DNA of 64,000 nucleotides from Micromonospora matsumotoense. Lineage in GTDB: Bacteria; Actinomycetota; Actinomycetes; Mycobacteriales; Micromonosporaceae. The translations under genes were made by a program, and so were the position numbers. The notes beneath the pieces are model-generated. The model was not told where the DNA came from. It made no database searches and saw only the letters and a program-made list of their open reading frames with translations. Of the stretch, positions 35,685 through 47,234 are shown piece by piece (position 1 is the stretch's first letter; every line of letters starts with the position of its first letter). Where the stretch lies: NCBI RefSeq assembly GCF_900091525.1, contig NZ_FMCU01000007.1:1-64000 (forward strand). The letters run 5' to 3'.

Positions 35685-37007
35685 TCAGCCGACCAGCGGT
35701 TTCAGGTCCACACGCGGCGGCGCCCACTCCCCGGGTACGGCGTTCACCTGCTCGCCCGAGCGAATGTCCTTGACCTGGTCCCCCTCGGCGCCCCGGAACC
35801 ACACGTACGGGATGCCGCGCCGCTCGGCGTACCGGATCTGCTTGCCGAACTTCGCTGCGTTGGGCGACACCTCGGCGGGAATCCCCCGCGACCGCAGGGC
35901 CTCGGCGATCGCGTTGCTGCCCGCCCGCTCCTCCTCGGCACCGACCGCGACCAGCACACAGGTCGGCACGCTGCGCGAGATCGACAACGCCCCGGCCCCG
36001 AAGAGCAGCCCGAGCAGCCGGGTCACCCCGATCGAGATGCCGACGCCCGGGTACGACACGGCGCCGGCGCTGGCCAGGTTGTCGTACCGGCCACCGGAGC
36101 AGATCGAGCCGAACCGCTCGTAGCCGCGCAACTGCGTCTCGTACACGGTGCCGGTGTAATAGTCCAGGCCACGGGCGATCCGCAGGTCGGCGACGCAGAG
36201 CCCCGGCGCGTGCGCGGCGGCGGTCTCCACCACCGCGACCAACTCGGCGATGCCCTCGTCGAGCAGCGGATCGGTCACCCCGAGGGCGCGCACCGCGTCG
36301 GCGAAGGAGGCGTCCGGGGCGGAGATCCCGGCCAGCGCCAGGCACGCCCTGGCCTGCGCCTCGCTCGCCCCGGCCGTCTCGGCCAGCAGTTCGGTCACCT
36401 TCGCCGGGCCGATCTTGTCGAGCTTGTCCACCGCACGCAGCGCCGCCTCCGGGTCGGTCAGCCCGATGCCCCGGTAGAAGCCCTCGCAGATCTTGCGGTT
36501 GTTGACCTGGATCAGCACCGGCGGAATGGGCAACGCACGCAGCGCGTCCCCGATCACCAGCGGCATCTCCGCCTCGTAGTGCGCCGGCAGGGTGTCCCGG
36601 TCGACGATGTCGATGTCGGCCTGGAGGAACTCCCGGTAGCGCCCCTCCTGCGGGCGTTCACCCCGCCACACCTTCTGGATCTGGTAGCGGCGGAACGGGA
36701 ACTGGAGCTTGCCCGCGTTCTCCAGCACGTACCGGGCGAACGGCACGGTCAGGTCGAAGTGCAGGCCGAGCGCGTCGTCACCGGCCGGGCCGTCGGCGTC
36801 GGCCTGCAACCGGCGCAGCAGGTAGACCTCCTTGGAGGTCTCCCCCTTACGCAGCAACTGGTCCAGCGGCTCCACCGACCGGGTCTCCAACGGCGCGAAA
36901 CCGTACAGCTCGAAGGTCTGCCGAATCCGGTCCAGGACGAACTGCTCGATCATCCGCTGCGACGTGGTCCACTCCGGGAAGCCGGACAGGGGCGTGGGCT
37001 TGCTCAT
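35685..37007 (-). CDS. hisS: Histidyl-tRNA synthetase (divergent subtype)
   Basis: This 440-residue class II synthetase carries histidine-specific motif HisA as RGLDYYTGTVYE, motif 2 as QKVWRGERPQEGRYREF (arginine contacts ATP), and the C-terminal anticodon-binding domain ending VPGEWAPPRVDLKPLVG. The N-terminus (SGFPEWTTSQRMIEQFVLD, then LRKGETSKEVYLLRRLQ) differs from the standard GYGxxETPxFE HisRS and matches a subtype I recall from other actinobacteria. It precedes the MBL-hydrolase gene's position on the chromosome but is transcribed after it, 69 bases downstream on the same strand. Confidence 0.93.
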   Translation of the reverse strand: MSKPTPLSGFPEWTTSQRMIEQFVLDRIRQTFELYGFAPLETRSVEPLDQLLRKGETSKEVYLLRRLQADADGPAGDDALGLHFDLTVPFARYVLENAGKLQFPFRRYQIQKVWRGERPQEGRYREFLQADIDIVDRDTLPAHYEAEMPLVIGDALRALPIPPVLIQVNNRKICEGFYRGIGLTDPEAALRAVDKLDKIGPAKVTELLAETAGASEAQARACLALAGISAPDASFADAVRALGVTDPLLDEGIAELVAVVETAAAHAPGLCVADLRIARGLDYYTGTVYETQLRGYERFGSICSGGRYDNLASAGAVSYPGVGISIGVTRLLGLLFGAGALSISRSVPTCVLVAVGAEEERAGSNAIAEALRSRGIPAEVSPNAAKFGKQIRYAERRGIPYVWFRGAEGDQVKDIRSGEQVNAVPGEWAPPRVDLKPLVG

Positions 37008-37076
37008 GGCGTACTCCTTGCGGGTCCGCGCCGGGCGCGGTGAGATCGGAGGTCCGCGCGCGGCGCGGAGGAGAGG

Positions 37077-37796
37077 CTAGAGACCGCGGGCGGGCGCGGC
37101 CGGGCGTGCGTCGCCGGGGCCCGCCACGTCGACGAGGTACGGGTTGCGCACCCGCTCACGGCCGATGGTGGTCGCCGGGCCGTGGCCGGGCAGCACGACG
37201 GTGTCGTCGGCCATCGGGAGGACCTTCTCCCGCAGGCTGGTCAGCATCCGGGGCATGCTGCCGCCGGGCAGGTCGGTGCGACCGATCGAGCCGGCGAAGA
37301 GCACGTCACCGGAGAGGCAGAGCTGCTCCGCCTCCCAGGGCGAGCCGACACCGGGCAACCGGAACAGCACCGACCCGCCGGTATGGCCCGGTGCGTGGTC
37401 GACGGTGATCTCCAGGCCGGCCAGCGCCAGCGTCGCCCCGTCGGTCAGCTCCGCCACGTCGTCGGGCTCGGTGTACGGCAGCCGACCGCCGAACAGCGCG
37501 GTGAGGTCCATCGAGAGCGCCTTGGTCGGGTCGGCCAGCAACTCCCGGTCCTCCGGGTGCACGTACGCCGGGATGCCGCGCGCGCCGCAGACCGGGGCGA
37601 CCGAGAAGGTGTGGTCGAGGTGGCCGTGGGTGAGCAGCACGGCGGCCGGGTGCAGGCGGTGCTCGGCGAGCACGGCGTCGAGTCGGTCGAGCACCCCGAT
37701 GCCGGGATCGACCACCACGCACTGCTCCCCCGGCGCGGTCGCCACCACATAGCAGTTGGTGCCGAAGGCGTCCGCGGGAAAGCCGGCCACGAGCAC
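37077..37796 (-). CDS. Metallo-beta-lactamase-fold hydrolase (glyoxalase II-like)
   Basis: This 239-residue protein has the metal-binding motif LTHGHLDHTFSV (HxHxDH), a second histidine in VDHAPGHTGGSV, the bridging aspartate in CLSGDVLFAGSIGRTD and a final histidine in VLPGHGPATT. The pattern FPADAFGTNCYVVA at the start is typical of the actinobacterial MBL enzymes encoded beside hisS. The likely reaction is thioester or small ester hydrolysis, by family resemblance. It lies upstream of hisS, probably in one transcript, and is divergent from the cyclophilin genes. Confidence 0.88.
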   Translation of the reverse strand: MLVAGFPADAFGTNCYVVATAPGEQCVVVDPGIGVLDRLDAVLAEHRLHPAAVLLTHGHLDHTFSVAPVCGARGIPAYVHPEDRELLADPTKALSMDLTALFGGRLPYTEPDDVAELTDGATLALAGLEITVDHAPGHTGGSVLFRLPGVGSPWEAEQLCLSGDVLFAGSIGRTDLPGGSMPRMLTSLREKVLPMADDTVVLPGHGPATTIGRERVRNPYLVDVAGPGDARPAAPARGL

Positions 37797-38057
37797 GTCC
37801 GCTCCCCTTTCGTTCGAGCCGTCCGTCTCCTGGGCAGCCTAGTCGCCACCGGCGACCCGATATCCGCGCCCACCCGTCCAGGGACCCCGTGGAGCACAGT
37901 GACGCACTTTGATAAACCCAGCCCGGCCCTCGTACACCACTTTCACAGCAGGTACCCGTACACTCTGGCGGGCGTGTGGCGTGGCGCACCTGCGAACACG
38001 GCGGGCGCGCACGGCCCGACCGCCGGTGACGACCAGGGTAGAGGAAGGGGAGCACGG

Positions 38058-38942
38058 GTGGCTTCCAGCAGGGACCGGCAGCGCAAGCTCGCGCGGGAGA
38101 AGCTCGATCGGCAGTTGGCCCGGCGGGCCGTCGCCGCCCGGCGGCGTCGACAGATCCAGGCCGGGGTCGGTGCGGCCGTGGTGCTGGTGCTGATCGTGGC
38201 CGGCGCCGCCTGGGGGCTGGGCGCCTTCGACCGGGACCCCGAGCAGAAGGCCGCCGAGGACGTCTGCCTCTGGACGCCGCAGGACGCCGGTGCCAACACC
38301 AGCCTCAAGGACGTCGGCACCCCGGCCACCACCGGCCTGCCCACCACCGGGGTACGGACGATGACGATCGACACCGACCAGGGCGGCCCGGTCACCGCCG
38401 AGCTGGATCTCGCCGCGGCGCCCTGCGCCGGTGCGAGCATCGCCCACCTGGCCGGGGCCTCGTTCTACGACAACACCAAGTGCCACGAGATCACCGCCGA
38501 GGGCGCGCTGCGCTGCGGCGACCCGAGCGGCACCGGCCTGGGCGGCCCCACCTACTCGTTCTACAACGAGAACGTGCCGACCGGGCCCGAGGCGAGCCCC
38601 TCGGCCAGCCCGGCCCCCGGACAACCGCCGACCTACCCGAAGGGCACGGTCGCGATGATCAGCAACCCGCCGGGTGCCAACGGCAGCCAGTTCCTGCTCT
38701 TCTTCAAGGACTTCAGCCCGGCCCAGCCGGCGTACCCGATCATCGGCCGGGTCACCAGCGGGCTGGACGTGGTCGAGAAGATCGGCGCCCTGCCGACCCT
38801 GGACAACGGGGCGGGCGCCAAGGTCAAGCCGAAGACCGACGTGGTGATCCGCAAGCTCACCGTCGGCGAGGCGCAGGCCGCGCCGGCTCCGGCGACCGGT
38901 TCCCCGGCCGCGTCCCCGGCGGCCAGCCCCAGCGCCGGCTGA
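38058..38942 (+). CDS. Membrane-anchored cyclophilin-like protein lacking catalytic residues
   Basis: This 294-residue protein starts at the GTG at 38058 (GAGGAAGGGG upstream). It has a basic N-terminus, one membrane helix (VGAAVVLVLIVAGAAWGLGA), an extracellular cyclophilin domain and a Pro/Ala/Ser tail. GSQFLLFF and YPIIGRVTSGLDVVEKI are cyclophilin landmarks. However, the active-site FHR is CHEI here and the IQGGD segment is LRCGD, so the catalytic arginine and glutamine are both absent. Its downstream paralogue keeps both. It may serve as a structural or binding protein. A TACACT box at 37959-37964 is a possible -10. Encoded 62 bases before the second copy. Confidence 0.85.
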   Translation: MASSRDRQRKLAREKLDRQLARRAVAARRRRQIQAGVGAAVVLVLIVAGAAWGLGAFDRDPEQKAAEDVCLWTPQDAGANTSLKDVGTPATTGLPTTGVRTMTIDTDQGGPVTAELDLAAAPCAGASIAHLAGASFYDNTKCHEITAEGALRCGDPSGTGLGGPTYSFYNENVPTGPEASPSASPAPGQPPTYPKGTVAMISNPPGANGSQFLLFFKDFSPAQPAYPIIGRVTSGLDVVEKIGALPTLDNGAGAKVKPKTDVVIRKLTVGEAQAAPAPATGSPAASPAASPSAG

Positions 38943-39004
38943 GCCGGCCCACCACCCGTACCTGCGGCCACGCCGCGCCAGAGAAAAGCCCAGGAGGAGT
39001 GACC

Positions 39005-39847
39005 GTGACGTCCACGAGAGAGCGGCAGCGCGCGGCGGCGCGGGCCCGACTTGAGCGGGAGATGGCCGAGCGTTCGACCAAGGCCCGCAAGCGCCGGCAG
39101 ACGCAGGCGATCGTCGGGGCCGCCGCGATCCTGGTGCTCGTGGTCGCCGGCACCGTCTGGTTGGCGGCCAGCCTCGGTGGCGACGACGACGACAGCAAGC
39201 AGCAGGCCGCCGGCACCGAGGGCTTCTCGCAGTGCACCTACACCGAGGCGCCCAAGGAGGGCCGGCCCGCCCAGATCAAGGATGTCGGGCTGCCCCCCAA
39301 CCAGCAGGCCAACAAGGGCACCCAGACGTTGACCCTGGAGACCAACCTGGGCCCGATCGTCGCCAAGCTCGACCGGACGAAGGTGCCCTGCACCGCGGGG
39401 AGCTTCACCCACCTGTCCAGCAAGGGGTTCTTCGACAACACCAAGTGCCACCGGCTGGTGACCGAGGGCATCAAGGTGCTCCAGTGCGGTGACCCGAGCG
39501 CGACCGGCGCCGGCTGGCGGCAGACCGACGGCACCGGCGGGCCGAGCTACGGCCTGGCCGAGGAGAACCTGCCGACCGACAAGCGGCCCCCCTACCCCGA
39601 GGGTGTCATCGCGATGGCCAACTCCGGGCAGCCGGGCAGCACCGGCAGCCAGTTCTTCATCGTCTACGGCGACTCGCAGCTCGACGCGAAATACACCGTG
39701 CTGGGCACCGTCACCTCCGGCATGGACCTGGTCAAGCAGGTCGGCGCGGCCGGCGACGACAAGGCGTACGCCCAGCAGGCCGGGGGTGGCCACCCCAAGA
39801 AGGAGGTCACCATCACCAAGCTGACCATGAGCGACATCGAGGGCTGA
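39005..39847 (+). CDS. Membrane-anchored cyclophilin-type peptidyl-prolyl isomerase
   Basis: This 280-residue protein starts at the GTG at 39005, with AGGAGGAG 5 bases upstream. It has a charged N-terminus (RERQRAAARARLEREMAER), a membrane helix (AIVGAAAILVLVVAGTVWL), then a cyclophilin domain with CHRLVTEG (catalytic Arg), VLQCGDPS (Gln), GSQFFIVYG and YTVLGTVTSGMDLV. It catalyses cis-trans isomerisation of Xaa-Pro bonds outside the membrane. It forms an operon with the degenerate upstream paralogue and ends at a clear terminator. Confidence 0.92.
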   Translation: MTSTRERQRAAARARLEREMAERSTKARKRRQTQAIVGAAAILVLVVAGTVWLAASLGGDDDDSKQQAAGTEGFSQCTYTEAPKEGRPAQIKDVGLPPNQQANKGTQTLTLETNLGPIVAKLDRTKVPCTAGSFTHLSSKGFFDNTKCHRLVTEGIKVLQCGDPSATGAGWRQTDGTGGPSYGLAEENLPTDKRPPYPEGVIAMANSGQPGSTGSQFFIVYGDSQLDAKYTVLGTVTSGMDLVKQVGAAGDDKAYAQQAGGGHPKKEVTITKLTMSDIEG

Positions 39848-39862
39848 CCCTCCGGTACGACG

Positions 39863-39893
39863 AAGCGCCCGCCGGCCGAGCCGGCGGGCGCTT
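39863..39893 (+). terminator. Intrinsic terminator after the cyclophilin pair
   Basis: A perfect 14-bp stem (39863-39876 with 39880-39893), 3-base loop, followed by TTCGT, 15 bases past the stop. It also faces the convergent rel gene. Confidence 0.85.
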
Positions 39894-40028
39894 TCGTGAC
39901 CTCGGTGTCGGAACGGCTCCCGGAGACCTACGCACGGCTCCCGGAGTCGGGTGGGCCGCCTGCCGGGGCACCACCTGACGACGCCTCCCGGACGGTCGGC
40001 TGGGCCACCTACCGGGGTCCCTGGCCCG

Positions 40029-42485
<2,457 letters not shown>

Positions 42486-42739
42486 CGGCCTCCTCACCGA
42501 TCGCCGGGACCAACGCCGGCCGTGCGGCCGACGCCTGTCTTCCAACCGGCCGTCGCGCCGGCGTGTTCCCATCGGCCGCCGTCGGGGCCGATGGCGTTAC
42601 CCGTCGACCCCCGGTCGACGCCCTACCTGCCGCCCGGACGGGTGATCGCCCGGTCAGCAATGGGCAATGCTACCCGCACGGTAGGTGCCGTGCCGCTCCG
42701 CCGGACGGTCCGTCCCAGGTCGTCGGGACGACCGGGGCG

Positions 42740-43306
42740 TCACACGGTCAGCAGGGCATGGACCGCCCGCCCGGCCAGCCGCTCCCGCCCACCCAGGAAA
42801 CCCAACTCCAGCAGTACGGTGAACCCGGCCACCGTGCCACCGGCCCGCTCGACCAGGTCGAGGGTCGCCTCGGCGGTGCCTCCGGTGGCCAGCACGTCGT
42901 CGACCACCAGCACCCGGTGCCCGGCGGTGAAGGCGTCCTGGTGCACCTCCAGCGTCGCCTCGCCGTACTCCAGGGCGTAGGAGGCCGAGTACGCCGGCCG
43001 GGGCAGCTTGCCCGCCTTGCGCACCGGCACCACCCCCAACCCGGTCGCGTACGCGATCGCGGCGGCGATCACGAAGCCCCGGGCCTCGATGCCGACCACG
43101 ATGTCGAAGCTGTCCCGCCCGTGGTGGTCGATGATGCCGTCGATCACCTCACGGAACACGTCACCGTCGGCGAACAGCGGCATCAGGTCCTTGAACATGA
43201 CCCCGGGCTTGGGGAAGTCCGGCACGTCCAGCACCCGGCTGGCGACCAGTCGGGCCGCTTCCGGGCCGCTGTCTCCGCGTACCCCGGTGCTGTGGGTCTC
43301 CGTCAC
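42740..43306 (-). CDS. apt: Adenine phosphoribosyltransferase
   Basis: This 188-residue enzyme starts at the GTG at 43306 (GGAG upstream). It has FPKPGVMFKDLMPLF at the start of the type I PRTase fold, IVVGIEARGFVIAAAIA, and the PRPP-binding loop VLVVDDVLATGGTAEA. It salvages adenine to AMP. It sits between secF, from which a long hairpin separates it, and rel. A 7-bp hairpin (42718-42733) follows the stop, but rel may still be read through. Confidence 0.94.
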   Translation of the reverse strand: MTETHSTGVRGDSGPEAARLVASRVLDVPDFPKPGVMFKDLMPLFADGDVFREVIDGIIDHHGRDSFDIVVGIEARGFVIAAAIAYATGLGVVPVRKAGKLPRPAYSASYALEYGEATLEVHQDAFTAGHRVLVVDDVLATGGTAEATLDLVERAGGTVAGFTVLLELGFLGGRERLAGRAVHALLTV

Positions 43307-43331
43307 GGTGGTCGGTTCTCCTTCGATACGA

Positions 43332-43377
43332 CGACGGCGTCCGTCATGCTGCTCGCACAGCATGGCGGACGCCGTCG
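43332..43377 (-). terminator. Long hairpin between secF and apt
   Basis: A 20-bp stem with one mismatch (43332-43351 with 43358-43377) and 6-base loop, 28 bases past the secF stop and 26 bases before the apt start. Confidence 0.8.
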
Positions 43378-43405
43378 ACTCGGCGTGTGGCGGGTCGCCT
43401 GTCGG

Positions 43406-44605
43406 TCAGCGCCGCTTCGCGCCACCGGGCCGGTTGCCCCCGCCGCCGCTGGGGCGACCGCCCCGGGCACCGGTCGCCCGCTTGGCCGCCGGCCGGGAAC
43501 CGACCTTCGGCGCGCTGCCGGCCAGGGCCGCCGCCTCGGGGTCGATCGGCTCGTCGGCAGCGTCGTCGGCGGCCGACGGCCGGGCCGCGCCGCGCGGGGC
43601 GATCTCGCCCCGGGCGATCGCCCCGCGCCGGGCCAGCACCCGCTTGGTGTGCGCCTCGATCCGCGGGTCCTTGTTCTTCAGCAGCACCAGCAGCGGGGTG
43701 GAGAGCAGGATCGAGGTCAGGAACGCCATCGCCATACCGACGAAGAGCACCAGGCCCAGGTCCTTCAGGGTGCCCGCGCCGAGCAGGCCGGCACCGATGA
43801 AGAGCAGACCGCCGACCGGGAGCAGGGCGACCACCGAGGTGTTCAACGACCGCATCAGGCTCTGGTTGAGCGCCAGGTTGGCCGCCTCGCCGTAGGTCTG
43901 GTTGTTGTTGGCGGTGATGCCCCGGGTGTTCTCCTGGACCTTGTCGAAGACCACCACCACGTCATAGAGCGCGAAGCCCAGAATGGTGAGGAACCCGATG
44001 ATCGTCGACGGGGTGACCTCGAAGCCGACCAGCGAGTAGACGCCGGCGGTGAGGATCAGGTTCATGAACAGCGAGATGATCGCGGCGACCGCCATCCGCC
44101 ACTCGAACCGCAGCACCAGGTAGGCCGCCACCACCAGGACGAAGATGATCAGGCCGAGCAACGCCCGGGAGGTCACCTGACTGCCCCACGCCTCGCTGAC
44201 CTGGCTGCCGCTGATCTGGTCGGCGTTGATGCCGAACTCCTGCGCCATCTCGGCCTTGACCGCGTTGGCCTGGTCGGCGCTGAGCTGCGAGGTGCGCAGC
44301 TCGTAGTACTCGCCGCTGGTGCTGCCGACCTTCTGCGCGGTCACCACCTCGGCGCCGCCGCCCTCGGCCGCCAACGCGTCGTTGACCTTGACCTCGGCCT
44401 GTTCCAGGGTGCCGACGCTGGCCGGCACCTGGAACGAGTTGCCGCCGGCGAACTCGATGCCCAGGCTGAACCGGTTGACCGCGAAGCTGAGCACGGCGAC
44501 CAGCACCAGCGCTCCGGCGACCGCGAACCACAGGTTGCGCCGGCCGACGATGTTGAGACCGGCCTCGCCCCGGTAGAGCCGGGACGCCAGACCACTCTTA
44601 GCCAT
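43406..44605 (-). CDS. secF: Protein translocase subunit SecF
   Basis: This 399-residue protein has six membrane helices. The first (LWFAVAGALVLVAVLSFAV) is followed by the SLGIEFAGGNSFQV P1 signature, then the SecF GFALYDVVVVFDKVQEN motif in the RND-type core. The C-terminus is a Gly/Arg/Pro-rich basic tail (PSGGGGNRPGGAKRR). With SecD it drives late steps of Sec export using the proton gradient. One base separates the secD stop from this ATG. Confidence 0.95.
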   Translation of the reverse strand: MAKSGLASRLYRGEAGLNIVGRRNLWFAVAGALVLVAVLSFAVNRFSLGIEFAGGNSFQVPASVGTLEQAEVKVNDALAAEGGGAEVVTAQKVGSTSGEYYELRTSQLSADQANAVKAEMAQEFGINADQISGSQVSEAWGSQVTSRALLGLIIFVLVVAAYLVLRFEWRMAVAAIISLFMNLILTAGVYSLVGFEVTPSTIIGFLTILGFALYDVVVVFDKVQENTRGITANNNQTYGEAANLALNQSLMRSLNTSVVALLPVGGLLFIGAGLLGAGTLKDLGLVLFVGMAMAFLTSILLSTPLLVLLKNKDPRIEAHTKRVLARRGAIARGEIAPRGAARPSAADDAADEPIDPEAAALAGSAPKVGSRPAAKRATGARGGRPSGGGGNRPGGAKRR

Positions 44606-44606
44606 C

Positions 44607-46520
44607 TCAGGCCTCCTTGACGCGCGAGTTGCGGGCGGTGCCCGGGTCGGCCGACCGGGGTGGCAGGGCCCGACCGAGGCCACTGACCCGGGGCGACAGG
44701 AACGCCGGGGTCCGGGCGAACATCGTCATGATCGGGTGCCGGAAGAGGAAGACGACCACCAGGTCGAGCACGGTCGCCAGGCCGAGGGCGAAGGCGAAGC
44801 CCTTCACCGTGCCGACCGAGACGATGTAGAGCACCACGGCGGACATCAGGGTGATCGCGTTCGCCGAGACGATCGTCCGGCGGGCCCGGATCCAGGCCCG
44901 GGGCACCGCGCTGCGTGGGCTGCGCCCCTCCCGGATCTCGTCCTTGAGTCGCTCGAAGTAGATGACGAACGAGTCCGCCGCCACACCGAGTGAGACGATC
45001 ATGCCGGCGATGCCGGCGAGGGTGAGGGTGAAGCCGATCGACCGGCCGAGCACCACCAGCGCGCCGAAGACGAGCAGCGCGGAGAGCACCAGGCTCAGGA
45101 AGATGACCGAGCCGAGCAGCCGGTAGTAGAAGAACGAGTAGACGATGACCAGGAGCATGCCGATGCCCGCGGCCAGCAGGCCGGCCCGCAGGTGGCTGTC
45201 GCCCAGCGTCGCGGTGACGTTCTGCTGCTCCTGCGGCACGAAGGTGACCGGCAGCGCGCCGTAGCGCAGCTGGCTGGCCAGGGCGTTCGCCGACGTGTTG
45301 TCGAAGCTGCCGGTGATCTGCGAGTCGCCGGTCAGCACGCCCTGGATCTCGGGCGAGGAGACGATCTCGTTGTCCAGCACCACCGCCACCCGGCACTTGC
45401 CGTCCTGGCCCAGGGCCGTCTGGTCGCAGCCACCGCCGGTGTTGTTGAACGCCTCCCGGGTCAGCTCGGTCCACTTGGACTGGCCGTCGCCGGTGAAGTT
45501 CAGGCTGACCACCCAGGTGCTGGCCTGGTCGAGGACCGCGTTGGCGTCCTTGACGTCGGTGCCGAGCACCTTGGCCTGGTCGAGCAGGTACTTGGCGGCA
45601 CCGCCCTCACAGGCGACCGCCTGCTGCTTCTCGTCCTTGATCGACGCGGGGGGCCGCTTGTCGAGCTGCGCGCAGGTGATGGTCGGCACGTTGAACTGCA
45701 TCTGCGGGGTCAGCACCGCGATCTCCTGCGGGGAGAGCGTGCCGAACGGCTTGAGCGTCTCCGCCAGGGCCGGGTTGGTGGCCAGGTCGGCCGGAGCCTG
45801 GAGCCCGCTCGCGGCGGCCCAGGCCGGCGTGCCGACCTTCTTCTCGACGGCCTTGCGCTGCTCCTCGATGCTCTGCGACACCGGTGCCTCGCTGGCGCTG
45901 GGCGAGGCGGCCGGGGCGCTCGGCGAGGCCGACCCGGACGGGGTGGCGCTCGCGCTGGCGCTCGGCGCGGGGGCGCCGCCGCCCTGTCCACCGGCGCTCG
46001 GCGAGCCGGTCACCTTCGGCGACGCGCTCCCGGAGGCCTTCGGCGACGCGCTGCCCGACGGGGCGGGCGAGGCGCTGCCGGACGGGGCCGGGGTCGCCGG
46101 GGCGGCGACCGTGCCGCTGCCGTCGGCGGCCTTGAGCACCTTGCGGAAGCGCAGCTCCGCGGCGCTGCCGACGTCGGTCAGCTCCCGGTTCTCACCGGGC
46201 AGGGAGATGACGATGTTCCGGTTGCCCTCGGTGACCACCTCCGCCTCGGCCACCCCGTAGGCGTTGACCCGGCTCTCGATGATCTGCCGGGCCTCCTCCA
46301 GGTTGGCCGACGTCGGGGGCTTGCCGTCGATGCTGTTGGTCGCCTCCAGCGTCAGCCGGGTGCCACCGATGAGGTCCAGGCCGAGCCGTGGCTCCAGCCG
46401 GTCCTTCCAGCCGCCGCTGGCACCGCCCGAGAAGAACACCAAGGAATAGAGGACGACGAAGATGAACCCGAGCACGGCGAGCTGCCGCCCGGGGCGCATC
46501 TGTCCCTGAGGTGGTGCCAC
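44607..46520 (-). CDS. secD: Protein translocase subunit SecD with long Ser/Ala/Pro insert
   Basis: This 637-residue protein starts at the GTG at 46520 (GGGAG upstream). After helix 1 (LAVLGFIFVVLYSLVFF) comes LGLDLIGGTRLTLEA, the SecD P1 signature, and later LRYGALPVTF plus the membrane core (GVAADSFVIYFERLKDEI). Residues ~135-213 are a Ser/Ala/Pro/Gly repeat (SGSASPAPSGSASPKASG) inserted into the extracytoplasmic P1 domain, which is short or absent in most homologues. Translationally linked to secF. Confidence 0.95.
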   Translation of the reverse strand: MAPPQGQMRPGRQLAVLGFIFVVLYSLVFFSGGASGGWKDRLEPRLGLDLIGGTRLTLEATNSIDGKPPTSANLEEARQIIESRVNAYGVAEAEVVTEGNRNIVISLPGENRELTDVGSAAELRFRKVLKAADGSGTVAAPATPAPSGSASPAPSGSASPKASGSASPKVTGSPSAGGQGGGAPAPSASASATPSGSASPSAPAASPSASEAPVSQSIEEQRKAVEKKVGTPAWAAASGLQAPADLATNPALAETLKPFGTLSPQEIAVLTPQMQFNVPTITCAQLDKRPPASIKDEKQQAVACEGGAAKYLLDQAKVLGTDVKDANAVLDQASTWVVSLNFTGDGQSKWTELTREAFNNTGGGCDQTALGQDGKCRVAVVLDNEIVSSPEIQGVLTGDSQITGSFDNTSANALASQLRYGALPVTFVPQEQQNVTATLGDSHLRAGLLAAGIGMLLVIVYSFFYYRLLGSVIFLSLVLSALLVFGALVVLGRSIGFTLTLAGIAGMIVSLGVAADSFVIYFERLKDEIREGRSPRSAVPRAWIRARRTIVSANAITLMSAVVLYIVSVGTVKGFAFALGLATVLDLVVVFLFRHPIMTMFARTPAFLSPRVSGLGRALPPRSADPGTARNSRVKEA

Positions 46521-46713
46521 GGCTGTCTGTCTCCCTGTAACGGTCGCGCCGCCGGCGCAGCGGCGACGAGGTCGGAGCGGGGGTCCCGCCCCGACGTGCT
46601 CTGCGCGGACCGCTCCCGACCGTTCGGCACGGCGTACCACCGCCGACGTGGGGGCGTCGGACGGCAGGGCGCGCGTGCCGGCCCCGGGGACCGGCCCACC
46701 TATCCAGTTGTCC

Positions 46714-46746
46714 TGTCACGCCCACCCCGGCGGGGTGGGCGTGACA
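46714..46746 (-). terminator. Hairpin directly after yajC
   Basis: A perfect 15-bp stem (46714-46728 with 46732-46746) and 3-base loop starts one base after the yajC stop codon. It could terminate the yajC message before the 227-base gap to secD. Confidence 0.82.
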
Positions 46747-46747
46747 C

Positions 46748-47113
46748 TCACTCCTTGACGGCTTCCGCGTCCTCGGTGACCGGCTCGTCGACCTCCGGAC
46801 GCTCGGCCCGGGTGACCACCCGGGCGATGGCCGGCCGGGCATAGCGGGACTGCACGCCGGGGGCCACCTCCAGCAGCACGGTGTCGTCCTCGACGCCCAC
46901 GACCGCACCGTAGAGCCCGCCGATGGTGACGACCTCGTCACCGGGGCCGAGCGCGGACTGCATGGCCTCGGCCTCGCGGCGGCGCTTCTGCTGCGGCCGG
47001 ATCATCATGAAGTACATGACCCCGAAGAGCAGGGCGATCATGATGATCGGCGTCAGGCTGCCGGCGCCTCCGCCGGACTGTGCTGCGTAAAGCACGGTGT
47101 GCGACCTTCCCAT
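46748..47113 (-). CDS. yajC: Preprotein translocase accessory subunit YajC
   Basis: This 121-residue protein has one N-terminal membrane helix (PIIMIALLFGVMYFMMIRPQ), then RRREAEAMQSALGPGDEVVT and IGGLYGAVVGVEDDTVLLEV, the YajC core. The acidic C-terminal tail is actinobacterial in style. An internal GTG at 47095 with GGAAGG upstream is an alternative start that removes six residues. It forms part of the SecDF-YajC complex. Confidence 0.93.
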   Translation of the reverse strand: MGRSHTVLYAAQSGGGAGSLTPIIMIALLFGVMYFMMIRPQQKRRREAEAMQSALGPGDEVVTIGGLYGAVVGVEDDTVLLEVAPGVQSRYARPAIARVVTRAERPEVDEPVTEDAEAVKE

Positions 47114-47234
47114 TGGCCCCCGTCGCGGCGCGGTGCGCGCCGGAGCGGAGGCGGATATTCACATCCTGTACAGACCGCGGCGAGTCTAATCCCTGCACCT
47201 GGGAACACCGAATGCGACGCAGATCACGAACAGA

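Noticed and set aside
36210..37043. Plus-strand frame across hisS
   Set aside because: Antisense shadow of hisS with no independent coding evidence.
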